From NCBI GenBank assembly GCA_021777105.1, contig JAIQZQ010000031.1, positions 1 to 64,000 on the forward strand: DNA of 64,000 nucleotides, read 5' to 3'. Shown piece by piece: positions 39,466 through 48,524 of this stretch. Origin of the DNA: Candidatus Anammoxibacter sp. (GTDB taxonomy: Bacteria > Planctomycetota > Brocadiia > Brocadiales > Anammoxibacteraceae). The translations under genes were made by a program, and so were the position numbers. Below the pieces are notes generated by a model, which had not been told where the DNA came from, searched no databases, and saw only the letters and a list, made by a program, of their open reading frames with translations. How positions within the stretch are numbered: position 1 is the stretch's first letter; each line of letters starts with the position of its first letter.

Positions 39466-40206
39466 TTAATACAAATTTACAGGTTTTCCATCCCATGTTC
39501 GGCCAAGCAGCATTCTGCCGTTAGCTTTTTTTGAGCGTTTTTTACCGTCAGAGCCCCAACAACCCCATTGTTTAAAAAAGAACGCTGTGTTTTGCGCTTC
39601 GCACTGCTCTTTTACATTCAGTATCCACTCCTGTTTTACAGGCCTTGCCTTGGAGCCCGATTCACCTCCTACAATCGCCCAGTGAATATCGCGCAAATCC
39701 ATTGCGCCCAGATCTTCAAGCAGCGGCTCAACTGAAATGAAACGGACTACGGCACTTACCTTGCGCAAAGCGTCTATCCGCGGCAACCCGTGTTTTCTGT
39801 TTTCAACGGTCACGCCAATCCAGGCGTTTTGTGGCGGGAGCGAGGATTGCAGGAATTCAGCCATCCTTTCATGCCTTTTGGTCAAAACCTGAAAAGTGTG
39901 TTGAGGCGACTTTGTTATCACATCAAAAACCTGATGTATAAATGAATCGGGCGCGTCCTTATGAAACAGGTCGCTCATTGAGTTCACAAAATAGAAAGTT
40001 GGCTTTTTGCGTCGTAACGGTTCTATCAACCGGTCAGGCTGAAGGGTAAAACCAAACCCGTTTTCATACCCCTTCACTCTCATGGCCTTCAACCTGCGCG
40101 CCATAGTCTCGGCATAGCAGTTTTGGCAACCCGGAGATATCTTGTCGCAACCGGACACGGGGTTCCATGTCTGCTCAGTCCACTCAATTGTTGTTTGTGT
40201 GCTCAT
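39466..40206 (-). CDS. DUF5131 (phage Gp37/Gp68-like) protein
   Basis: 246 residues from the ATG at 40206; an upstream ATG at 40266 overlaps the next gene and adds residues unlike the family. TTIEWTEQTWNPVSGCDKIS and GCQNCYAE hold the three cysteines expected for a radical-SAM-like [4Fe-4S] cluster; FVNSMSDLFH and VLTKRHERM are further family blocks, and IVGGESG sits near the end. Phage and mobile-element members are common and the reaction is unknown. It lies 32 bp after the DUF4922 gene on the same strand. Confidence 0.88.
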   Translation of the reverse strand: MSTQTTIEWTEQTWNPVSGCDKISPGCQNCYAETMARRLKAMRVKGYENGFGFTLQPDRLIEPLRRKKPTFYFVNSMSDLFHKDAPDSFIHQVFDVITKSPQHTFQVLTKRHERMAEFLQSSLPPQNAWIGVTVENRKHGLPRIDALRKVSAVVRFISVEPLLEDLGAMDLRDIHWAIVGGESGSKARPVKQEWILNVKEQCEAQNTAFFFKQWGCWGSDGKKRSKKANGRMLLGRTWDGKPVNLY

Positions 40207-40237
40207 GTGTATATTGTCAAATATAGGTTTGCTTGGT

Positions 40238-41404
40238 CTACCCGCTAAAATCAATAGCTTCAGCAAAACGTTTGCAGCTTGCGTTGTCCGGGGATATATC
40301 TTTTAGCATTTGGGTAATGGCGGGGAGGTTTGCGTTTTCAAGGGTCAGGTTTTCATTTAGATGATTATTTGCGTGTTCTTTATGCAGGCATGTTAGTATT
40401 ATGTTGCCGCCGGCTTCAAATGTGGCCATTGCGCCTCTTTTGCCTTTGCCGCCAAGTTTTCGTTTGTCGCGCAGAAAAATAAACGCTCTAAACACGCCTG
40501 ATTCGACGCCTTTGGATGTAATTATATTTATTGTGTGAAAATCGGGATTAAGGTTGATCCATAAACTGATGATATTATGAACGGCATTATTGGTTTTTGC
40601 CTTGTCAAGGCCTTCAACAATCCAAACCGGCAAGTAGTAATCGGGATTCAGGACTTTTATATCCTTGTTCTCAAAAACAGGCCTTGCCGGGCCTGCCGCT
40701 ATATTTTCAACCGGAAAATCCTCGGTGGTAACCTGAAGATGTTCATGATCTTTTATTGACGCGCCGGCCAGACCGTTATATATTGCCTTGAATACGCCGG
40801 CTGTAATGTCAACAAAATCCATCATTGCCTCAATCGTGCCCTTACGGTAATGTTGCGGAACATGGCTTGCGTTCATTACCGTAAAATGGTTATCGGTTAT
40901 AAACGCGAAGTTAGCCCCGGCGTAATATTGAGCCCCGCCCAGGTTTAATTTTATTAAAATCTCTTTGGGATTTTGCAGATCAATATTCTCCTTGCACAGG
41001 TAGCACGCTTTGCCGCCGGCATCCCTGTTAACAAGCCCGGCCGTGTCAACAGCCCCGTCAATTATCCCCCGCTCAATAAGCAGGCCGTGATTTCTCCTCA
41101 TTTCACGGTACGGATTTCGTTGCAACCGGAATGCGATATTAATTTGCGGGTCCTGGAACTCCCTTTCAGGAACATCTTTATTCGCCAAAAGCGGATCGGC
41201 CAGAACAAAACCGCAACCAACCTGTTGCCTGAAAAGGGCTATAAGCGCCAAACTCATGCCGGAGCTTTTAGTCAACAAACCAATATCATCAATTATCTCT
41301 TTACGGTTTTCAATCGGCGCGTTTGCCGCCCGCTTAAAGATGGCAAGCGTCTCTTCATTGATGTTAAAGCTTTTAATAAACGTTTCAGTCTGTTTAGTCT
41401 GCAT
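40238..41404 (-). CDS. DUF4922-family HIT-like protein (ATP adenylyltransferase/galactose phosphorylase-like)
   Basis: 388 residues. FQDPQINIAFRLQRNPYR and the block CYLCKENI precede a HIT-like fold; the H-x-H-x type motif is KDHEHLQVTT. This matches DUF4922 proteins, which resemble GDP-L-galactose phosphorylase and ATP adenylyltransferases that transfer nucleotides through a His. The substrate is unknown. It lies between cooS and the DUF5131 gene, all on the minus strand, but the 198-bp gap after cooS contains repeats and argues against a common transcript with it. Confidence 0.78.
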   Translation of the reverse strand: MQTKQTETFIKSFNINEETLAIFKRAANAPIENRKEIIDDIGLLTKSSGMSLALIALFRQQVGCGFVLADPLLANKDVPEREFQDPQINIAFRLQRNPYREMRRNHGLLIERGIIDGAVDTAGLVNRDAGGKACYLCKENIDLQNPKEILIKLNLGGAQYYAGANFAFITDNHFTVMNASHVPQHYRKGTIEAMMDFVDITAGVFKAIYNGLAGASIKDHEHLQVTTEDFPVENIAAGPARPVFENKDIKVLNPDYYLPVWIVEGLDKAKTNNAVHNIISLWINLNPDFHTINIITSKGVESGVFRAFIFLRDKRKLGGKGKRGAMATFEAGGNIILTCLHKEHANNHLNENLTLENANLPAITQMLKDISPDNASCKRFAEAIDFSG

Positions 41405-41507
41405 GTAATTTTTCAGCGTGTTTGAGCATATTGGTTAAAATGATTAATAAATCATATACTACCCAGGTCAAAGCGGATGATACTATTGATAACTTGCGCG
41501 ATTCTTA

Positions 41508-41558
41508 TCACCCTCCCCTAACCCCTCCTATCAAGGGAGGGGGAATTAAAGGAAATAT
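41508..41558 (-). repeat. CCCTCCC hairpin repeat, inverted copy
   Basis: TTATCACCCTCCCCTAACCC and CAAGGGAGGGGGAATTAAA form a hairpin. The same element appears in the other orientation at 22556-22605. Confidence 0.7.
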
Positions 41559-41562
41559 TTAA

Positions 41563-41578
41563 ATTCACTTTAGTCACT
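41563..41578 (-). repeat. family A element end fragment
   Basis: Minus strand AGTGACTAAAGTGAAT, the terminal arm only, 24 bp after the cooS stop codon and abutting the CCCTCCC repeat. Confidence 0.5.
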
Positions 41579-41602
41579 TATCCAGGCAAGGTAAACAAAG
41601 CT

Positions 41603-43507
41603 CTAAATCCCCAGTTTAATCCGGTTGGCTTCAATATGCGCCAACATGGCGTCAGCAGCTTTTGCCGGGTCGGTTTCAACATTGAGGAGACCACCGGTTA
41701 TATCTTTGCAATCTTCAGTCAACAACTTAACCAATTTCGGCGCGCCACCAACTGTGGGAACAGGATTAACATATGTGAACAGCCCGAAAGAGAGGGCGAA
41801 TATTGCGTCAATCGTGGCTTTCTGCTCCAGATATTCAGGCGCGGCAGCCACAACCGGCAGATCAGGAATCGGGACATTGCCGAGGGCGCCGGCTATTGCG
41901 GCCAGCAGGTCGGCTATCCTGCCGGTGTCGGTGCATGTGCCGAAACTGAGCACAGGCGGCATGTTTACCATTTGACAAAGGCCCTTAATTCCCGGGCCGC
42001 CCCAAAAACCCGCTTCAGGCGCGCACAAACCGGCAACCTGCATGGCGCCGTTGCCGCAACCCATTGACAACACAACAATATCGCGTTTAATCAGCTCCTT
42101 TACAACGCGGATAGTATGAACATCCTGCCCGTTGTCCCTTAGCGACGAGCATGACACCATACCCGCCACGCCGCGCAACGTGCCGCCTTTTATTGCGCTC
42201 AACAACGGGTCAAGGCTGCCGCCAAGCATTTCAAGGAAGCTTTCGGTTGAAAAACCGACAACCGCCTCCTTCATAGGCAAATTCGTCACAGGCTCAACCG
42301 AGGCCCTTCGCTCTTTAAAATTGTCAACCGCCATTTGCAAGAGTTGGGCCGCCTGTTCCTCGGCTTTTTCAGGCTCATAATTGATCCTCTCTTCAACGCC
42401 TTCAAAAGAGACCAGTTCGCTGCATGGGACCAGTTTAAATTTATATTTCTCAGCGTATAACGGATCAATCGGCATGGAGCAGTTCATATCGCACGCAAAC
42501 AAGTCAACACAACCCGTGGCCATAACAGCTTCCTGCGCCAGCCAGTTGCCTGTAAACCCGTATAAAGCATCGTCCATCTCCCAACGTTGAATCATCTCCT
42601 GCCCCGTCTCAATATTTGCGATCACACGCAACCCGTTTGCGCCCACGCCTTTTGCCTTATCCTGCCACTCCTGTTTGCGCGCCAATTGAACCATGGCAAA
42701 ACCCAGGAAAGGCTCATGCCCGTTCGGCAACGCATTGACATAATCGGGGTCTAAAACGCCCAGATCAACGCGCATTTTATGCGGTTTTGGGATGCCGTAC
42801 ATAATATCCTGACAATACTCATTTACGATCTGGCATTGATACGCCATCGCCACGCTAAGGCGCATAGCCTTTAGAGCAAGGCTTACGTAATTGCCGTCAA
42901 CATTGGTGAGAGAAGAGCTTGTGCTCAACATCATTTCGCTATAGATGCCTCCTGGAAATATGCCAAGCTCTTTCCACTTATCTTTTCGTTCCTGAGGGGC
43001 CAGTTTTTCAACTATTTCGCTGGGTTCGTTATACTTCCGGTTAAATTCAGATTCCGCGTAATCGCACAAACGCAACGCAATGTCGCTGTCGGAGCCTGAA
43101 ACGTCCATGCCCAATCGTTCTGAAAACGTTCGAAGCTTTCCGCTCTCCTTTATCTCAAACGGCGTTTTGCCCTGGGCGGTGGCGCGGAGCGTCCTGATTG
43201 TCTGATCAGCGTGGTATTGGTATGTGGACGCGCCCATTATATTTCTAAGCAGCATCATACGGATGGCAACGGCGTCGGCGCCGATACCGCAGACCCCTTT
43301 TTTATCGCTTGCGGCGTCAAGCCGGCATGGGCCGTTTGAGCAAAAGTCGCATCGCGTTCCATTTTGGCAAGGTTGGCACCTTTTATCAGGATCGCCACCG
43401 CCTCCCTGGGCTTCATAACGGTCCCAAACATTGCTGATATTGTCTTTTTTGATTCGCGAGTATAATTTGCGAACAGACTCATGTTGCGAAATTCTATCTT
43501 TTTCCAT
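41603..43507 (-). CDS. cooS: anaerobic carbon monoxide dehydrogenase catalytic subunit
   Basis: 634 residues, full length. Cluster D and B ligands lie near the N-terminus (C44, C47, C53, C56, C61, C73) in CQPCQNGTRCDFCSNGPC. Cluster C ligands are spread through CVDLFACDMNCS, SMGCGNGAMQVAGLC and FGTCTDTGRIADLL. It interconverts CO and CO2 with ferredoxin, at the [NiFe4S4] C-cluster. No cooF, cooC, hydrogenase or acetyl-CoA synthase gene is adjacent, so it is a stand-alone copy whose partner must be encoded elsewhere. The Hdr-Flx operon 20 kb away could share its ferredoxin pool, which is inference. Confidence 0.96.
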   Translation of the reverse strand: MEKDRISQHESVRKLYSRIKKDNISNVWDRYEAQGGGGDPDKRCQPCQNGTRCDFCSNGPCRLDAASDKKGVCGIGADAVAIRMMLLRNIMGASTYQYHADQTIRTLRATAQGKTPFEIKESGKLRTFSERLGMDVSGSDSDIALRLCDYAESEFNRKYNEPSEIVEKLAPQERKDKWKELGIFPGGIYSEMMLSTSSSLTNVDGNYVSLALKAMRLSVAMAYQCQIVNEYCQDIMYGIPKPHKMRVDLGVLDPDYVNALPNGHEPFLGFAMVQLARKQEWQDKAKGVGANGLRVIANIETGQEMIQRWEMDDALYGFTGNWLAQEAVMATGCVDLFACDMNCSMPIDPLYAEKYKFKLVPCSELVSFEGVEERINYEPEKAEEQAAQLLQMAVDNFKERRASVEPVTNLPMKEAVVGFSTESFLEMLGGSLDPLLSAIKGGTLRGVAGMVSCSSLRDNGQDVHTIRVVKELIKRDIVVLSMGCGNGAMQVAGLCAPEAGFWGGPGIKGLCQMVNMPPVLSFGTCTDTGRIADLLAAIAGALGNVPIPDLPVVAAAPEYLEQKATIDAIFALSFGLFTYVNPVPTVGGAPKLVKLLTEDCKDITGGLLNVETDPAKAADAMLAHIEANRIKLGI

Positions 43508-43851
43508 TTTAAGCCTTTCTATTTAAGAAAATTGAGTATTTAGTTCTGTTTAGCGTTTTGGATTTACGGGCAGTTTCTGTTGATTTGTAATGTTAAAGTT
43601 ATATCAAAAAAAGGGGCAACTTTCCATTAGATTCAGCTCTTTTATGCATATGCGCAGAGGCATGAATATATAATACAGGACGCGCCTACACTACATAATA
43701 GCTATAGGTCCCGCAATTTTTCTGAACAAGGGAAAAAAGAGTTAACAAAGATTTATTTTCTGCCGAAAAGAAGACTATAAGGAAAGTTTTATTTTTAAGC
43801 TAGCCATTAACTCCTCATATGTATTTTGCATTATTTGTAAGGAGGATAAAA
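43508..43851. other. intergenic upstream of cooS and the zinc-ribbon gene
   Basis: Divergent promoter region for cooS (minus) and the zinc-ribbon gene (plus). AT-rich, no gene. A strong AAGGAGG site at 43839-43845 serves the plus-strand gene. Confidence 0.5.
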
Positions 43852-44118
43852 ATGAAAAGTCTTGTAAATAAAAAAGAGAGGAAACACTTCAAAAACATCG
43901 AAGATGACGGCCTGCACAACGGCGTAGCTTCAATGTCAATGCAAGAGCGAAAGCAACGGACATGCCTTATGTGCGGGAAGATGTTTAACAGCAAGGGCCC
44001 GTACAACAGACGATGCCCTAAATGCGCTCATTTAGTAGAATCGAAAATCAAAAGCGGCCTTGATTTGCCGCGCGTTTACAAAATTGCTTATAACGATATG
44101 AGCAAGTACTCAAGGTAA
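43852..44118 (+). CDS. small zinc-ribbon protein
   Basis: 88 residues from the ATG at 43852, placed 6 bp after a perfect AAGGAGG site; an upstream in-frame ATG at 43819 lacks one. RTCLMCGKMFNSKGPYNRRC and PKCAHLVES supply four cysteines for a zinc ribbon. The N-terminus is basic and charged. The conserved G-P-x-N-R-x-C-x-x-C suggests a real small family of unknown function, possibly nucleic-acid binding. A long hairpin follows its stop codon. Confidence 0.78.
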   Translation: MKSLVNKKERKHFKNIEDDGLHNGVASMSMQERKQRTCLMCGKMFNSKGPYNRRCPKCAHLVESKIKSGLDLPRVYKIAYNDMSKYSR

Positions 44119-44119
44119 A

Positions 44120-44175
44120 ATGACAGGGCGCGCTTTCCGAAACTTTTCAGCCCAACGGAAACCGCGCTCTGTCAT
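44120..44175 (+). terminator. long hairpin after the zinc-ribbon gene
   Basis: ATGACAGGGCGCGCTTTCCG pairs with CGGAAACCGCGCTCTGTCAT (20-bp stem, two mismatches, 16-nt loop). It lies 1 bp after the stop codon and is followed by AT-rich DNA but no clear T run, so it may be a terminator or an mRNA-stabilising hairpin. Confidence 0.6.
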
Positions 44176-44438
44176 AAAATTAAAGTCCACGCCACAAACA
44201 ACCCCAAAAGCAAACCACAGATTTCACTGATTAAAGCAAAATAAACCACTGATTTCAGAGATTACACAGATAAAAGCAAAAGCGTGCCCACGAAAAAAAA
44301 AGCAAAAGCGAATTACCCACATATCTTCACAAATCGACACTAATAAAAAAGCAAAAGCCTGTCCGCGAAAATTCACGAAAAAAAGCTTAAGGACTGGATT
44401 TACAGGATCGACAGGATAAGAGATCGGAAAGAAACAAA
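44176..44438. repeat. degenerate repetitive DNA
   Basis: Multiple AAAGCAAAAGC units and the phrases CACATATCTTCACAAAT and CACTAATAAAAAAGCAAAAG, which recur at 45293-45332. No gene is supported. Confidence 0.6.
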
Positions 44439-44663
44439 TCAATTGTTACTACTAAACATATCATGTGGCAAATCAAATTTTTTTATTAATCCTTTTAAAG
44501 CATATGGCAAAATAGAGGTTTTCAAACCATGAGTTTTTACTGGAAACGATTTGTTTCCTTTAATGAATTTCCCTGAATGTTTACCTCCGGTCTTAAATGA
44601 AAACTCTATACCATGATTTCTCATTATCTTGATAACTTTTCGCAGTTCAAGAGTATTAAGCAT
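44439..44663 (-). CDS. hicA: HicA-family toxin
   Basis: 74 residues. LNTLELRKVIKIMRNHGIEF is the N-terminal helix, and TGGKHSGKFIKGNKSFPV carries the catalytic His within GGKHS, as in HicA's double-stranded RNA-binding-like fold. It cleaves mRNA when free of its antitoxin. It overlaps the upstream HicB gene by 8 bp, a sign of translational coupling. The antitoxin-first order is the less common one for hicAB but occurs. Confidence 0.8.
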   Translation of the reverse strand: MLNTLELRKVIKIMRNHGIEFSFKTGGKHSGKFIKGNKSFPVKTHGLKTSILPYALKGLIKKFDLPHDMFSSNN

Positions 44664-45003
44664 ATATTACTTCTTTTATATTTTCACTTTTTAAAGAATT
44701 GGCGTTTTCCCTGATAATTAACGCTTCATCCTGTAATTCCAAAGTTTTATATATTTGCCAAAACTCGTCTTCTTCCGGATCGATTATTTCATTCAAAGCA
44801 TTATTTCTTAAAGAATGCTCAATATAATCCTTTATACTATCGCTCAACGAATCTAAAGCATCCGCTTCGTCAGAACCATGGCTTGAAACAGAAAAATCTA
44901 AACATCGGCCAACAACAACTCCGTCTTCATGTGTTAATAATATATGTAAATTCAAATCAGGTATATTTTCAATCTTCCCTTTTAATGCCTTTACAGGTTT
45001 CAT
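44656..45003 (-). CDS. hicB: HicB-family antitoxin
   Basis: 115 residues. LNLHILLTHEDGVVVGRCLD is the core strand pattern of the HicB partial RNase H fold, followed by the helix SDEADALDSLSDSIKDYIEH. The remaining 40 residues are acidic (DPEEDEFWQIYKTLELQDEA) and do not look like the usual RHH or HTH DNA-binding domain. It overlaps hicA by 8 bp. Start ATG at 45003 with AAGGAG 7 nt upstream. This is a complete pair. Confidence 0.78.
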   Translation of the reverse strand: MKPVKALKGKIENIPDLNLHILLTHEDGVVVGRCLDFSVSSHGSDEADALDSLSDSIKDYIEHSLRNNALNEIIDPEEDEFWQIYKTLELQDEALIIRENANSLKSENIKEVIYA

Positions 45004-45335
45004 TTTATCTCCTTAGGGTCTGCGCAAGTCATAAACCCAATACTGTTGATTCATCGGCGCATACAGCTTTTACATTTATTGCGCTTTGGATGAGCATAGA
45101 ATACTCTTAAAATTTGAGGCGTAATATTATTTTGTATTATAATTTTACTGAACTACCACGGAATTTACAAAAACAAATTTAAGATCTTCTCTAAAAGGGT
45201 TAATAGAAACAACTGTGTTTTAATTACCCTGACTCCTTCAATCATTTTTTGCAAAATTAAGGCAAACAAGTAAAAAACAAAAGCGTATAAACCACATATC
45301 TTCACAAATACACACTAATAAAAAAACAAAAGCTT
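45004..45335. other. intergenic upstream of hicBA, repeat-containing
   Basis: 45293-45332 repeats the CACATATCTTCACAAAT and CACTAATAAAAAAACAAAAG phrases of 44318-44360. Between them is AT-rich DNA with a TTTGAGGCGTAATATT block resembling the spacer at 31899. No gene. Confidence 0.5.
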
Positions 45336-47870
45336 TTAATCTCCGTTTTTTTTGTTCAACAAAATCCCCGGCATAGCCGGCAAACCAAAAAAGCCTGAGA
45401 AGTTGTTGTACAATCGTCCAATCTTTTGCGCGGTTTTTGCTCCGGTTTTTACAAGCTTTAAAGCTTTGTTTATTCGCGAATTCTCATCCTTAAGCTCATC
45501 TATAAAATTCTCAAACCTGTCTATCGTGCCCGCGTCAGCCTTTTTACCGGCTTCCGCCGCTTTTTCAACCTCTGAAAAGGCCCCTTCCGCGTCCAGCAGA
45601 TCGCTCTCAACCCACTTTTTCTCCTTTTCATCAGTGATTTCAATGTCAACAGCTTTCAGGATATCTGCCTTAAGTTTTTTAAACAGACTGTGGGCGTCAA
45701 TTGTTTCCTGCTTTATCTCTACGCTTACTGTAACGGTTTGACTTTGGTTGGCTTTTAAATTAGCATCTGTTTTTACGGTTTGTTGCGGGTTGCCTATGTT
45801 GCTTAGATGGATGTTTATTTTATCTCCCATAATTTTTTTATACTTCTCCTCTATCTCCTCAATATTAAAAACATTGCCGATTAATTTGTCTATGTAAACC
45901 GATTCCGCGCTATTTCGGCACTCAATTTGAACCTTTTTCTTCTTAAGATAATTTTCTATATCAATATATTCAAAGAAATATGGTTTTTGAGATTGAAAAC
46001 ACTCTTTGCAATTGCATGGAACCATCTCAACAAACGGCAGATTTGGGAACGACCTGTTTTGTATTGATTTTATCTCTTCCCGTATTAAAGCCAAAAAATC
46101 CTTGCAACCGTTTTGCGGGCCGTTTAAACGTATTTCGATTATTTTCAGACCTTCCTTTTCAGTTTTTTTCTCTAATATTTGCGCGGAGACATCCTCCTTA
46201 ACAAACACCGCCCCCTCGTTCCATACCTTCTCCCCGTCTATACATTCATGCATCCTCACAATCATACGGCTGACAATGCCTTTAGGCCTGAACGGATATT
46301 GAAATCTAAACTGCAAATTATCACTGTTATTCCAATCATACACAGGTTTCTTTTTTGCTAAAAGCATTGGGACTATATATTGACCTTCGCTTTTAGGCAG
46401 CTTGAAGCACAGGTCAAAATTGTCCTTTAACATTAATTGCAGCAGCTTGCCCCTCTCTTCATAATCATGTCCTTTTGCCTCCCATATTTTATAGATTTCA
46501 CTCTTTTCAAAACGCCCATTGTTTTCCTGAATCTCTATATTTGCAAGAGCCGAATAAACAGCGTTCACCGGCCAATTTGGGTCAAGGAATATTGTGTCGC
46601 TAAGGTTTTCATCCTCTGAAAAATGCAGAACCGTGCCAAGAAGGTGAAAATAACTCAATATCAGCAGTTGGTCCTCTTCCTTATCAATACCGTACCCTGC
46701 GCATATTTCAAAATACTCCTTAACAGTTATATGTTTTTTTGATCTGTTTTTCTCAAGCTCGCCACGAATATCAACCCATCTGGCGGGAACTTCTTTGCCG
46801 ACATGATTAAGGCTTTTCAGTTTCTCCTTTATAGTATTTAATAATACAGCAAACCGGCCGTCCCTAATATTTGAAAGGTTAACATCAAGCTTTTGAATAC
46901 TTAAATCAGGAAACAGACCGGCGTATTTTTGCTCGTCATAAATAAATGACGTTGCAGACTCTATCTCAATTTCATTAAACAGGACAACCACGGGGCTGTT
47001 TTTGCCGAGAAGGTTTATTATATTTAGCCAGTAGTCAAAATTTGCAAGCTCTTTGCGCTTTTCAGCCATTAGTATATAGATGCAGTCCGGTGTCAGGAAA
47101 AACTGGTGCAGCATGTATTGTATCTGCTGACCGCCAAAATCCCAAACATGCGCTTTAAAATCTTTTTTCTCGTCAATTGTAAACTCCCAGTTTGGCCGCA
47201 CTTCAATGCCGACGGTAGATTTTGTCTCTTTATTCGGCACAGGAAAATCCATATCAAACAATTTGTTCATCAAAGTTGTTTTGCCCGATCCCGGCTCGCC
47301 TACAATCATCAACTTGGCTTCGTAAATCTCATCTGTGCCCTGTTTCCTGATCTGTTCAAAGTAGTTCTTTACCGCATCCTTCCCCTGCTTTACAATCTCT
47401 ATTGGAGGATGTTTTAACGGGTTGTCATAGAAATAGATAAAACCCTCCTGCCAACCATTTTCTTTCCATTTAAATTCCATATTAAGTTCAATAATCCATT
47501 GGGGCAGAGCTTCTATTGGATTATTAGATAAATCTAACCGCGTTAAATTAGTTAAATCATTTAAAGACTCTATCTCGGTTAGTTGATTATTAGCTAAATC
47601 TAACCGCGTTAAATTAGTTAAATCTTTTAAAGACTCTATCTCGGTTAGTTGATTATTAGCTAAATCTAACGCCGTTAAATTTGCTAACGCCTTTAGTTGT
47701 GATTCAATACGGTTAAGGTCTTTTATGGCACATCTGTAAAGAGACAAGCCTACAACTTCTTCTTGTTGATTTATGGTATAACCGGACTTGTACACTACTA
47801 TTTCTTTCACTTTTTTTAGGGTAACACCAAGTTCTTTTTCGATTTGTTTGATGATTTTATGTTTAAACAT
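45336..47870 (-). CDS. LRR-ROC-COR protein
   Basis: 844 residues from the ATG at 47870; an upstream open extension to 48137 is low-complexity and unlikely. The order is: helical start, leucine-rich repeats (about 56-125) with near-identical 22-residue units LTNLTRLDLANNQLTEIESL, then a ROC domain with P-loop GEPGSGKT (191-198) and G3 WDFGGQQ. The G4 motif is FNEIE in place of NKxD, so nucleotide choice may be altered. A COR domain follows, then a beta stretch and a helical C-terminus ending KTAQKIGRLYNNFSGFFGLP. This tail resembles that of the ROC protein at 26738. Probable role: signalling or immunity switch. Confidence 0.88.
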   Translation of the reverse strand: MFKHKIIKQIEKELGVTLKKVKEIVVYKSGYTINQQEEVVGLSLYRCAIKDLNRIESQLKALANLTALDLANNQLTEIESLKDLTNLTRLDLANNQLTEIESLNDLTNLTRLDLSNNPIEALPQWIIELNMEFKWKENGWQEGFIYFYDNPLKHPPIEIVKQGKDAVKNYFEQIRKQGTDEIYEAKLMIVGEPGSGKTTLMNKLFDMDFPVPNKETKSTVGIEVRPNWEFTIDEKKDFKAHVWDFGGQQIQYMLHQFFLTPDCIYILMAEKRKELANFDYWLNIINLLGKNSPVVVLFNEIEIESATSFIYDEQKYAGLFPDLSIQKLDVNLSNIRDGRFAVLLNTIKEKLKSLNHVGKEVPARWVDIRGELEKNRSKKHITVKEYFEICAGYGIDKEEDQLLILSYFHLLGTVLHFSEDENLSDTIFLDPNWPVNAVYSALANIEIQENNGRFEKSEIYKIWEAKGHDYEERGKLLQLMLKDNFDLCFKLPKSEGQYIVPMLLAKKKPVYDWNNSDNLQFRFQYPFRPKGIVSRMIVRMHECIDGEKVWNEGAVFVKEDVSAQILEKKTEKEGLKIIEIRLNGPQNGCKDFLALIREEIKSIQNRSFPNLPFVEMVPCNCKECFQSQKPYFFEYIDIENYLKKKKVQIECRNSAESVYIDKLIGNVFNIEEIEEKYKKIMGDKINIHLSNIGNPQQTVKTDANLKANQSQTVTVSVEIKQETIDAHSLFKKLKADILKAVDIEITDEKEKKWVESDLLDAEGAFSEVEKAAEAGKKADAGTIDRFENFIDELKDENSRINKALKLVKTGAKTAQKIGRLYNNFSGFFGLPAMPGILLNKKNGD
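47521..47700 (-). repeat. near-identical 66-bp tandem repeats within the LRR coding region
   Basis: The 66-bp unit GATTATTAGCTAAATCTAAC and so on recurs almost unchanged, giving 22-residue leucine-rich repeats. The low divergence at DNA level points to recent duplication or gene conversion. Confidence 0.8.
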
Positions 47871-48216
47871 AATTTTGAGGCGCGTATAAACACGCGTATG
47901 GCAAAATGGTCGGCAACGGGCCGTCTGGTTGTATGGAATCAAAGTTTTGGGGTAGTATAACAGAGGGGGAAGTAAAAGGCAAAAGCAAAAGCGAATCATG
48001 AATATCGAATAGCGAATAGCGAATTTCGAATTTCGAAGTAAAAGCAAAAGCGTGGAGCGTGGAGAAGCAGTTGATGGTTGGCGGAAAGAGAAGCTATGAG
48101 AGCTGAGTGTGAAAAAGCGGATGACATGGCAAATCAATTCCGCGGAGAAGAATCGTTTTAAGGAAAACGGAATTGTTTTTCTATGTCGTCTCTTTAGCGT
48201 TTTACATGAAATTATT
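47871..48216. other. intergenic, degenerate repeats
   Basis: Contains ATCGAATAGCGAATAGCGAA and CGAATTTCGAATTTCGAAG-type short repeats and AAAAGCAAAAGCG units, as at 49340-49390. The extended frame of the LRR-ROC gene through this region looks spurious. Confidence 0.5.
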
Positions 48217-48244
48217 TTGAAATATTAATAGCTTTTGCTACAAT
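48217..48244 (+). promoter_or_regulatory. promoter of the relBE-like pair
   Basis: TTGAAA, 16 bp, TACAAT, with the antitoxin start codon 76 bp downstream. Confidence 0.5.
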
Positions 48245-48320
48245 TTACTCATATTGCGTTTGAGAGCGTAGCGCAAATAACGAATTAAAGGCTTGCGCAA
48301 AAAACAGGGAGGAATAATTT

Positions 48321-48524
48321 ATGGAAATAAATCCAAATTACATAGTAGACAAAGATAATCGCAGAATTGCGGCGTTACTTGACATTAAAACTTTTGAAAA
48401 AATAGAAGAAATTTTTGAAAATTATGCGCTTTACAATTTAATGCAGGAAGATGAAGACGGCGATGAAACTTTAGACCTGGAACAAGCCAAAGAGTATTAT
48501 GACTCTTTGGAAAAACAAAAATGA
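48321..48524 (+). CDS. small antitoxin (RelB/Phd-like) of a relBE pair
   Basis: 67 residues. INPNYIVDKDNRRIAALLDI resembles the N-terminal strand block of Phd-type antitoxins, followed by a helix and a strongly acidic tail (QEDEDGDETLDLEQAKEYYD). It overlaps the toxin gene by 4 bp (ATGA), as usual for relBE. A GGGAGG site precedes the ATG. The protein is short and has no clear RHH or HTH, so family naming is uncertain, but pairing with a RelE toxin makes the role likely. Confidence 0.78.
   Translation: MEINPNYIVDKDNRRIAALLDIKTFEKIEEIFENYALYNLMQEDEDGDETLDLEQAKEYYDSLEKQK

Noticed and set aside
44176..44438. Possible CRISPR-like array (repeated AAAGCAAAAGC units)
   Set aside because: Units are 10-12 bp, irregularly spaced and without constant-length spacers.
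47871..48137. N-terminal extension of the LRR-ROC protein by 89 residues
   Set aside because: Low-complexity and unlike coding sequence; the ATG at 47870 gives a natural N-terminus.
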